Part shown: one piece after another, positions 1-4,885 of the stretch
Numbering within the stretch: the first letter of the stretch is position 1
Layout: every line of letters starts with the position of its first letter
Assembly: GCA_903891375.1 (NCBI GenBank)
Contig: CAITEL010000213.1
Location: forward strand, 1-7,045
DNA: 7,045 nt
DNA from: an uncultured Neisseriaceae bacterium
Lineage (GTDB): Bacteria > Pseudomonadota > Gammaproteobacteria > Burkholderiales > UBA11063
Direction of reading: 5' to 3'
The notes under the pieces: model-generated
Databases searched by the model: none
Told to the model about the DNA's origin: nothing
Seen by the model: the letters and a program-made list of their open reading frames with translations, nothing else
Position numbers and translations under genes: made by a program

Positions 1-40
1 ACACTCTCAATAGCTTCGCATAAATACATTTCATTGGTTT
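1..40. repeat. Left arm of a perfect 40-bp inverted repeat
   Basis: Bases 1-40 are the exact reverse complement of 187-226, with no mismatch over 40 bp. Identity stops on the inner side (base 41 does not pair with base 186). The outer limit cannot be seen because the window begins here, so the repeat may continue to the left. Read on the minus strand the arm encodes QTNEMYLCEAIESV, early codons of a GT2 glycosyltransferase. The right arm encodes the same residues from TNE onward on the plus strand. Confidence 0.95.
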
Positions 41-86
41 GATAAACTGGCATCACCACACTAAGTTTTATACTGTTATAATTAAT
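1..86 (-). CDS. 5' end of a GT2-family glycosyltransferase, running off the left edge
   Basis: Read leftward, the minus strand encodes KLSVVMPVYQTNEMYLCEAI, the classic first beta-strand and loop of a GT-A fold family 2 glycosyltransferase, where the nucleotide-sugar base binds. The frame is open from an in-frame TGA at 99-101 to the window edge. No ATG lies before the conserved strand. A GAGGG stretch at 96-100 sits 9 nt before an ATT codon (84-86), which would give INYNSIKLSVVMPVY and is the start used for these coordinates. GTG codons at 57-59 and 54-56 and the ATG at 51-53 would remove part of the conserved strand. The last 40 bp are shared with the truncated plus-strand gene at 198-863, so this fragment is either the 5' end of a second inverted copy or the displaced 5' end of that same gene. 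The family assignment is firm; the start codon is not. Confidence 0.65.
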   Translation of the reverse strand, partial: MNYNSIKLSVVMPVYQTNEMYLCEAIES

Positions 87-186
87 TATATATTGCCCTC
101 AAACATACATTATAAACTTTTATTATGAGATAGTTATTTTAAGACTTCTATCAATAGGCATATTAACTCTTCTTAAATGTGAAAGG
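41..186. other. Candidate invertible segment carrying a glycosyltransferase 5' end
   Basis: This 146-bp unique segment lies between the two 40-bp inverted arms. On its minus strand it holds a TATAAT box (109-114), a GAGGG ribosome-binding-like stretch (96-100) and the first glycosyltransferase codons as far as PVYQ. In the present orientation these feed the left arm. If the segment were inverted, codons CCA GTT TAT C would join AA ACC AAT GAA of the right arm and restore a continuous frame of about 240 codons with the plus-strand body. Farther from the gene start, the minus strand has an unrelated open frame ending in MPIDRSLKITIS and a TAA at 123-125, which could be the tail of another gene. 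Inversion itself is inference, and a fold-back artefact would look the same. Confidence 0.45.
109..114 (-). promoter_or_regulatory. Possible -10 box for the leftward glycosyltransferase start
   Basis: The minus strand reads TATAAT, a perfect sigma-70 -10 hexamer, about 23 bp before the ATT candidate start. No good -35 hexamer lies 16-18 bp upstream. In DNA this AT-rich a chance match is quite possible. A second TATAAT on the same strand lies at 85-90. If real, the promoter would travel with the candidate invertible segment. Confidence 0.25.
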
Positions 187-226
187 AAACCAATGAAATG
201 TATTTATGCGAAGCTATTGAGAGTGT
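187..226. repeat. Right arm of the perfect 40-bp inverted repeat
   Basis: This is the exact reverse complement of 1-40. It lies within the reading frame of the plus-strand glycosyltransferase body and encodes TNEMYLCEAIESV there. Bases immediately before it (181-186, gaaagg) do not match the sequence that precedes the same codons on the minus strand, so the homology break is sharp. Confidence 0.95.
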
Positions 227-863
227 GCTTGAACAGACTTATTCTGATTTTGAGTTTTTAATTGTAAACGATAGCCCACAGGATGATTCAAGATTGCAAC
301 AGATTATTGCAAATTATAATGATGATCGGGTTATTTGGATACCGTGTAAAATGAATAGTGGCATAGCTATCACTTCAAACATTGGGATTGATCGTGCACA
401 AGGCTCATTTATCGCCATGATGGATCATGATGATGTTTGTATGCCAACTAGATTTGAACAACAAGTTGAATTTTTAGAAGATAACCCCAAATTTGGTTTT
501 ATCGGTGGGCAAGCTGAGGGATTTTATCCAGATGAGTCTAAAGTGAGATTAAAATATGTGGTTTCATCGTCAATAATGGAATTAAAACAAAGTTTTTTTA
601 GTGGAGTTCCATTCCTGAATCCGAGTGTTATGTTTCGTAAATCAGCATTAAATACTTTGAGGTATAACTCATACTATAAAGTATGTGCGGATTATGATCT
701 ATTTGCTCGACTTGTTTTTGCACAAAATATTATGGCAACGAATTTACCAGAGGTTATTCTACGTTATCGATTTCATGATGCAAATACATCATTAAATCAA
801 TATTTACTCTCAGAACAAGAGACGAATGAAATTCAACACTGGATGTTAACAATACAAAAATAG
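198..863 (+). CDS. GT2-family glycosyltransferase body lacking its N-terminal strand
   Basis: The 221-residue product is a family 2 glycosyltransferase, expected to move a sugar from a nucleotide donor onto a surface polysaccharide or lipid-linked acceptor at the inner face of the cytoplasmic membrane. Visible motifs are LIVNDSPQDDS (21-31), the metal- and nucleotide-binding DXD-type box MMDHDDV (74-80), GVPFLNPSVMFRKS (136-149), ADYDLFARL (164-172) in the catalytic-acid region, and RYRFHDANTS (189-198). The usual opening strand (SVVMPVY-like) is absent: upstream in frame there are only a few codons (KETNE side) before TGA and TAA. The missing codons are found on the opposite strand at 41-86. 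Internal ATG 198 would give a protein without part of the donor site, probably inactive. The better-spaced ATG at 193, after the AAAGGAAA stretch (182-189), is out of frame and stops after 22 codons. As it stands this looks like a silent body or a pseudogene. Family call sure, expression state inferred. Confidence 0.8.
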   Translation: MYLCEAIESVLEQTYSDFEFLIVNDSPQDDSRLQQIIANYNDDRVIWIPCKMNSGIAITSNIGIDRAQGSFIAMMDHDDVCMPTRFEQQVEFLEDNPKFGFIGGQAEGFYPDESKVRLKYVVSSSIMELKQSFFSGVPFLNPSVMFRKSALNTLRYNSYYKVCADYDLFARLVFAQNIMATNLPEVILRYRFHDANTSLNQYLLSEQETNEIQHWMLTIQK

Positions 864-867
864 TATA

Positions 868-901
868 AAATTACTACTGTAAATAAAACAAAAGTAGTTT
901 T
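868..901 (+). terminator. Weak possible terminator after the glycosyltransferase
   Basis: ACTACT (873-878) pairs with AGTAGT (893-898) across a 14-nt loop and is followed by a short T run (898-901), starting 10 nt after the stop codon. AAA at 868-870 could extend the stem across a two-base bulge. The stem is short and AT-rich, so this is only a weak candidate. Confidence 0.3.
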
Positions 902-910
902 AATCTCTCT

Positions 911-970
911 GGGTGAATTCCTCGCAGTTTGCTGCGACACTCTCATACCAGCGAAGTATGGTTGGTATCC
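911..970. repeat. Hairpin pair in a G+C-richer patch, possibly REP-like
   Basis: Two hairpins lie side by side. TCGCAG (922-927) pairs with CTGCGA (932-937) around the loop TTTG. ATACCA (945-950) pairs with TGGTAT (963-968), with CATAC (944-948) and GTATG (956-960) as a competing fold. The patch is visibly richer in G+C than its surroundings. CTCGCAG-TTTG-CTGCG resembles the palindromes that flank REP-associated tyrosine transposases, as I remember them. No transposase is present, and whether the patch is repeated elsewhere in the genome cannot be seen here. It may instead belong to the efp leader. Confidence 0.35.
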
Positions 971-1058
971 CCAGCCTTGCTCTGTGTAAAAGTTTTTGCT
1001 CTCAAGATACTGCGTATGCTTGCATCGTGGAGGTTTATTAATATAAAGGAAACAAAAT

Positions 1059-1634
1059 ATGAAAGAAAAAGCAGTTGATCTTCGCCAGGGTTGGATTATT
1101 CAGCACGATGGCCGTCAATTTGTGGTGTTAAGCACCCGTACAGTAAAATCAGGAACTGGTGGGGGTGCAGTGATACAAACTGAAATGAAAAACATTCAAA
1201 CTGGTTCAAAAGCTCAAGTTGGATTTAGATCAACTGATTCAATAGAACGTTTATCAACAGAAGAATTAAAGTGCTCTTTCTTGTATAAAGAAGGTGAAGA
1301 CTACATATTTATGAATATGGAAGATTATAGCCAAATTACAGTTACTCCAGATGCAATCGGCAATGATATTGTGTTTTTATCTGATGGTATTAATGTAACG
1401 CTTAAATTAGTTGATGGAGGTGTTCTTGCTGTCGAGTTTCCAACAACAATTGTGTGTACTGTGGTGGAAACTGACCCTCAAATTAAAGGTGCTACATCTA
1501 CAGCAATGGATAAACCAGCAATACTAGATATTGGTATTCGTATAGTTGTACCTTCTTTTGTCAATGTTGGTGAAAAGATTGTTTTGAAGACAGCTACTAG
1601 AGAATACTCAGAGCGTTATAAAGAAGGTAAATAA
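1059..1634 (+). CDS. efp: Translation elongation factor P with an atypical loop tip
   Basis: EF-P binds ribosomes stalled at polyproline stretches, between the P and E sites, and speeds peptide bond formation. The 191-aa length and three-domain layout fit the family: an N-terminal KOW-like domain (about 1-62), an OB domain (about 64-125; FMNMEDYSQITV at 84-95) and a C-terminal OB domain (about 128-189) with the signature ETDPQIKGATSTAMDKPAIL and VPSFVNVGEKIVLKT. KNIQTGSK and the C-terminal part resemble alphaproteobacterial EF-P more than the E. coli protein. The loop that normally carries the modified lysine (PGKG) or arginine reads KSGTGGGA (30-37), with Thr33 at the expected position and, by hand alignment, one extra residue. 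Neither the EpmA/lysine nor the EarP/arginine system could act there as known. The start is supported by AAAGGA at 1045-1050, 8 nt before the ATG. The gene stands alone between unrelated genes. Identity as EF-P is secure; the effect of the altered tip is not known. Confidence 0.93.
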   Translation: MKEKAVDLRQGWIIQHDGRQFVVLSTRTVKSGTGGGAVIQTEMKNIQTGSKAQVGFRSTDSIERLSTEELKCSFLYKEGEDYIFMNMEDYSQITVTPDAIGNDIVFLSDGINVTLKLVDGGVLAVEFPTTIVCTVVETDPQIKGATSTAMDKPAILDIGIRIVVPSFVNVGEKIVLKTATREYSERYKEGK

Positions 1635-1678
1635 TACTCATTTCATCTTGATTAGCACGAGATAGAGCAACTAAATTA

Positions 1679-1713
1679 TACTGAGTAGTAACACTTTTGG
1701 TTACTTCTCAGTA
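1679..1713 (+). terminator. Strong hairpin downstream of efp, possible terminator
   Basis: The arms 1679-1692 (TACTGAGTAGTAAC) and 1700-1713 (GTTACTTCTCAGTA) form a 14-position stem with a single central T-T mismatch and a 7-nt loop. It begins 45 nt after the efp stop codon. No T tract follows, so it may act in Rho-dependent termination or protect the 3' end rather than be a classic intrinsic terminator. A dyad this long could also be an operator or a dispersed repeat. Confidence 0.4.
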
Positions 1714-1917
1714 AATACCTTAGATGTGCTATATTGTATATTTTATTGTTAAGTAGTACCAATATTGCAATCAACTTAGAGTCCAATGTCAAATTGATTT
1801 AGTGGTAATCTCTTGAGAATGCACATAACTATTGATTTATTCTTCCAAAAAATCAGTAAATATTTTCACTTTATAGCTACTTAAATATGGGTTACATGCC
1901 TGTTGAATTTTATGTAT

Positions 1918-1947
1918 ATAGCTCAAGGTGGTTACCAGATGAGCTAT
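1918..1947. promoter_or_regulatory. Hairpin just before the serine hydrolase gene
   Basis: ATAGCTCA (1918-1925) pairs with TGAGCTAT (1940-1947), a perfect 8-bp stem. Inside it GGT (1927-1929) can pair with ACC (1934-1936). It ends 16 nt before the ATG at 1964. It contains the only purine-rich AGGTGG stretch nearby, which lies in the stem-loop. It could be a protein-binding dyad or a leader hairpin that affects translation; function is inferred only from position. Confidence 0.35.
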
Positions 1948-1963
1948 TATTTACGGTATTAAA

Positions 1964-3184
1964 ATGAAATTTATAATGTGGTTTATTTTATGCATATTCA
2001 TTGATTTTTTGAATGTGGGGTGTTCTAGCACAAAAGCAATATCGTATGAGAATAATAACCAAGAATTATTCAAACAATATTTACAACAATCAGCAAATCA
2101 ATTTTTAAAAGATAATACAAAACAAACTCATCTATCCGCAGTATCTATTACAGCAGGATGTCCAGCATTTTCAAATGTGAGCGTATATGCAGGGACATAC
2201 TCGTTTGGTGGAAGTACAGATATAGATCAGGATAGTGAATTTCAAGTAGGAAGTACCACTAAATCGTTTATTTCTGTGGTTATACTCCAATTAGCTGCAG
2301 AATCAAAGTATAAATTTAGTTTGGATGATAAGTTAAGTAAATGGCTTCCAGAGTATTCCAATTGGGGTTCAGTCACAATTAGGCAGTTATTAAATATGAC
2401 AAGTGGTATTCCAAGCTATATCACTAAAGAATTTGAACACCAATTTTCCAATAATGAATATCAGTATTATTCTCCAAAAATGGTATTAAAACTAATCAAA
2501 AATAAACCTCTTGAATTTAATCCTGGTAGTAAATGGAATTATTCTAACTCAAACTACATTTTATTAGGACAAATAATAAACAAAGTAAGTGGTAAAACGC
2601 CTAAAGAAGAAATTGAAACTAGAATTATTATGCCTCTAAAATTAAAGCATACCTTTTATGTGGAAAATCTGCCATCTCAAATGATAAATTCCAAATATCT
2701 TGTTTCTGGTTATAGGTTGCATAGTGGTATGAAAAGATCATTTGATGATATAAAAATGTTTACCATGTCTACATTTGCTGGTGCTGCGAATATTGTATCC
2801 ACTACCGCTGATATCAGTATTTTTATTAATGCATTATTTAATTCAACAAAATTACTTAACCAAACTCAATTTATGCAATTTTCCAGCTTAGTATCGGTAA
2901 AAAATGCTAAAGCTGTTAAAAATTTGAATAGTGATAACGAATTTGGTTATGGATTAGGCATTGAAGCAAAAATTTACAATAAACATATGTATTACTATTA
3001 CTCATGTAATACACTTGGATTTGTTTTAAGGTATTTATATAATCCATCAGACCACTCTGTAGTTATTATGGCAACTAACGCATATGATGGATATGCTATT
3101 AGGGGTGATTGGTACAGCCATATTTCCAATAGAATAGACAATATCAATTTTGCTATTATGACTAAATTAGCGCCACATTGTTAA
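1964..3184 (+). CDS. Exported serine hydrolase of the beta-lactamase/PBP-like (class C) family
   Basis: The 406-aa protein belongs to the beta-lactamase-related serine hydrolases (PF00144), which include class C beta-lactamases, DD-carboxypeptidases and esterases. The N-terminus is hydrophobic (3-19) and ends in LNVGC-SST with Cys20. That resembles a lipobox, although Asn stands where Leu usually does, so lipidation is likely but not certain; otherwise it is a signal peptide or anchor. The nucleophile motif is S97-T-T-K100 (VGSTTKSF), followed by IRQLLNMTSGIPSY (139-152) and the second motif Y193-S-N195 in WNYSNSNYILLG. The third motif, KTG or HxG in relatives, aligns with Y346-S-C-N-T-L-G-F353 and lacks the basic or histidine residue and the glycine. 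The substrate cannot be named: cell-wall peptide, ester or lactam are all possible. The ATG has no clear Shine-Dalgarno, and a second Met at residue 5 is a possible start. It stands alone, converging on the TPM gene. Confidence 0.85.
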   Translation: MKFIMWFILCIFIDFLNVGCSSTKAISYENNNQELFKQYLQQSANQFLKDNTKQTHLSAVSITAGCPAFSNVSVYAGTYSFGGSTDIDQDSEFQVGSTTKSFISVVILQLAAESKYKFSLDDKLSKWLPEYSNWGSVTIRQLLNMTSGIPSYITKEFEHQFSNNEYQYYSPKMVLKLIKNKPLEFNPGSKWNYSNSNYILLGQIINKVSGKTPKEEIETRIIMPLKLKHTFYVENLPSQMINSKYLVSGYRLHSGMKRSFDDIKMFTMSTFAGAANIVSTTADISIFINALFNSTKLLNQTQFMQFSSLVSVKNAKAVKNLNSDNEFGYGLGIEAKIYNKHMYYYYSCNTLGFVLRYLYNPSDHSVVIMATNAYDGYAIRGDWYSHISNRIDNINFAIMTKLAPHC

Positions 3185-3428
3185 GTATTGGCTATATTAC
3201 GACGAAAACCAGTGCCTACAGTAAGTAAATGTTAGAGTATGTATACCTCTTGAACAGATTCAAGATCCAAGGAGCTTGGCAACAAACTTGGAATTTGAAT
3301 ATGAATGAGTATAGTTAAATTTAAATTCTTAATGGCCAAATGGAATAGCCTATACTAACTAACAATACCAATGTTTTACCTGCGTTATTTTGTGCTTAAC
3401 AATACAGACCAACAATAGTTCGCACTAT
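3185..3428. other. Convergent intergenic region with overlapping hairpins
   Basis: No gene is seen. TCTTGAA (3248-3254) and TTCAAGA (3259-3265) form a perfect 7-bp stem with loop CAGA. CCAAG (3267-3271) pairs with CTTGG (3275-3279). Alternatively 3259-3271 can pair with 3287-3299 (11 of 13 positions), which would exclude the other two. No T tract follows on the plus strand. These may end transcription of the serine hydrolase, or be degenerate repeats. Confidence 0.4.
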
Positions 3429-3429
3429 T
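3414..3429 (-). terminator. Small hairpin at the end of the TPM gene
   Basis: Read on the minus strand, AATAGT and ACTATT flank GCGA, a GNRA-type tetraloop. The hairpin starts within the TAA stop of the TPM gene. The stem is only 6 bp and no T tract follows, so termination is doubtful. Confidence 0.25.
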
Positions 3430-4145
3430 TACCATTTATTAGAAGAACCGCCGCCACCAAATCCACCGCCACCACCAATATCATCGTTTTTATTTGATTT
3501 ATTATTGCCACGATTAATTAAAATATTTAGTAAAAGATATAAAAGATTTATTGCAATATCCCCGTGACCAGTTACAAATAACAATATTATTATTATACCA
3601 ATACCTGCACCAATTATTACCCAATACCACTGCACATTATTTTGTGGTTGTGCTTTAGTTTGAGGCGTAAAATCTTTACTAATTTGTTGAGCTAGTTGGT
3701 CAATGGTTAAACTTAAACCTTGATAATAATTACCTGATTCAAAATTTGGGGCTAAAACGTTACGTTGAAGTCTACCCACAAAGCCGTCTGGAATAACACC
3801 CTCTAGGCCATAGCCAATTTCAATTCGACTTTGTTTATCGGATTTAGAAACTACTATCAAAATGCCATTATTTTTACCCTGTTGTCCTAGTTGCCATTTG
3901 CGCGCAGTTTGAATTGCAAACTCATCTATTGGTTGCCCTTCTAAACTATTAATAGTCAGAATTTCTATTTCACTACCTTGTGTTTTAGTGTAAACACTAT
4001 TTATTTTATCAATAAGTTGTTGCTGTTGACTAATGCTTAATATGTGAGCCAAGTCTAATACTCGAGTGGCAGGCTTATTTGGAACAGTTAAAGCACAAAC
4101 CACAAAAGTCATAAAGGAGAATATAACAAAAATTATTTTGTTCAT
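3429..4145 (-). CDS. TPM-domain (YgcG-like) membrane protein
   Basis: The 238-aa protein has a signal peptide (1-18, ending VCA), a TPM domain (PF04536, about residues 26-155), a transmembrane segment (about 174-192), a second hydrophobic stretch (197-211) and a glycine-rich tail (GGGGGFGGGG, 224-233) ending SSNKW. Family landmarks are GKNNGILIVVS (90-100) and RIEIGYGLEGVIPDG (107-121). TPM proteins of this type are envelope proteins with the domain on the periplasmic side; some relatives have been tied to photosystem repair or phosphatase activity, but the role in most bacteria is unsettled. The start ATG follows the lemA stop after 5 nt and has no clear ribosome-binding site of its own, which suggests translational coupling. 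LemA next to a TPM protein is a widespread gene pair, so the two probably act together. The family call is firm, the function unknown. Confidence 0.9.
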   Translation of the reverse strand: MNKIIFVIFSFMTFVVCALTVPNKPATRVLDLAHILSISQQQQLIDKINSVYTKTQGSEIEILTINSLEGQPIDEFAIQTARKWQLGQQGKNNGILIVVSKSDKQSRIEIGYGLEGVIPDGFVGRLQRNVLAPNFESGNYYQGLSLTIDQLAQQISKDFTPQTKAQPQNNVQWYWVIIGAGIGIIIILLFVTGHGDIAINLLYLLLNILINRGNNKSNKNDDIGGGGGFGGGGSSNKW

Positions 4146-4150
4146 ATAAA

Positions 4151-4759
4151 CTAATTTGAGAAATTAATTGCGGGTGCTTTATTGGAAGATTCATCTGCTT
4201 GGAAATATGCTTTTGCTTTAAAGCCAAAGGTATTAGCTAATATATTTCGAGGGAATATAACCACGTTAGAGTTATATTGTTGAACCGTATTATTAAAATC
4301 TCTACGTGAAACTGCTATACGATTTTCTGTACCAGCTAGTTCATCCATTAACTGTGCAAACTGCTGATTAGTTTTTAAATCAGGATATTTTTCAACTGTA
4401 ACCATTAGACGAGAAAGACTTGACCCTAATTGATTTTGTGTTTGTTGAAATTGTTGTAATTTAGCTTGATCATTTAATAACTCTGGTGATAAGGTTACTT
4501 GAGTAGCTTTAGCTCTAGCATTTATAACATCGGTTAATGTAGATTTTTCAAAATTAGCTTCACCTTTAACAATATTTACCAAATTCGGAATCAAATCCAT
4601 TCTACGTTGATATTGATTTTGAACTTGCGCCCAAGATGACATCACTCCTTGATTCTGAGTTGCTAACGAGTTATATGTAGAAACCGCATAAATCATTATA
4701 AGTGCGATCACCACCAACGTAATAATAGCTTTTGTTGAGATAAAACCTTTTTTATTCAT
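4151..4759 (-). CDS. lemA: LemA family protein
   Basis: The protein (202 aa from the chosen start) has one N-terminal membrane segment (about 11-28), then the alpha-helical LemA core: YNSLATQNQGVMSSWAQVQNQ, then YQRRMDLIPNLVNIVKG (50-66), ENRIAVSRRDFNNTVQQYN (145-163) and FPRNILANTFGFKAKAYF (169-186). The length is normal for the family. The reading frame extends four codons upstream to a TTG. I chose the ATG at 4759 because GGAG lies 6 nt before it, overlapping those extra codons. It is the first gene of a two-gene operon with the TPM protein. LemA proteins are membrane-anchored helical bundles whose biochemical role is not settled. The symbol follows the family name. Confidence 0.92.
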   Translation of the reverse strand: MNKKGFISTKAIITLVVIALIMIYAVSTYNSLATQNQGVMSSWAQVQNQYQRRMDLIPNLVNIVKGEANFEKSTLTDVINARAKATQVTLSPELLNDQAKLQQFQQTQNQLGSSLSRLMVTVEKYPDLKTNQQFAQLMDELAGTENRIAVSRRDFNNTVQQYNSNVVIFPRNILANTFGFKAKAYFQADESSNKAPAINFSN

Positions 4760-4839
4760 ATATGACTCCAATTGAAAATTTCTATGTTGAAAACTTTAAT
4801 ACCTGACAGTTAGTTGTAAAAATAAGCAATAATATTTTA

Positions 4840-4873
4840 CAAAAATCACGTATTTTTTATATAAAATACTGTG
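4840..4873 (-). terminator. Probable intrinsic terminator of the rluB operon
   Basis: Read on the minus strand, CAC-A-GTATTTT pairs with AAAATAC-GTG, a 10-bp stem with one bulged base and a 6-nt AT loop, followed directly by ATTTTTG (4840-4846). It starts 12 nt after the rluB stop codon. The stem is AT-rich, in keeping with the genome. A second, weaker dyad (GTAAAA/TTTTAC, 4816-4840) follows. Both lie before the lemA ribosome-binding site, so lemA probably has its own promoter in the remaining stretch, though none is clear by eye. Confidence 0.6.
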
Positions 4874-4885
4874 CAAGAGATAAAT

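Larger units (their letters stand above)
1635..1963. other. 329-bp intergenic gap
   Basis: It holds a long hairpin after efp (1679-1713) and a hairpin just before the next gene (1918-1947), both listed separately. No convincing promoter pair was found by eye. The longest ATG reading frame on the plus strand noticed is 21 codons (1819-1884) without a good ribosome-binding site. Confidence 0.6.

Noticed and set aside
1023..1047. Promoter-like TTGCAT and TATAAA pair before efp
   Set aside because: The -10 box would overlap the ribosome-binding site and put the transcript start downstream of it, which does not fit the clear AAAGGA.
198..1634. Glycosyltransferase as a modifier of the neighbouring EF-P
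   Set aside because: The known EF-P glycosyltransferase EarP is a different fold and family acting on arginine; this is a GT2 enzyme typical of surface polysaccharide synthesis, and an apparent terminator lies between the genes.
1819..1884. 21-codon frame between efp and the serine hydrolase
   Set aside because: It has no good ribosome-binding site and is too short and AT-rich to separate from chance.
3300..3360. AGTATAG/CTATACT inverted repeat
   Set aside because: The arms are 7 bp and about 40 nt apart in AT-rich sequence, which is easily chance.
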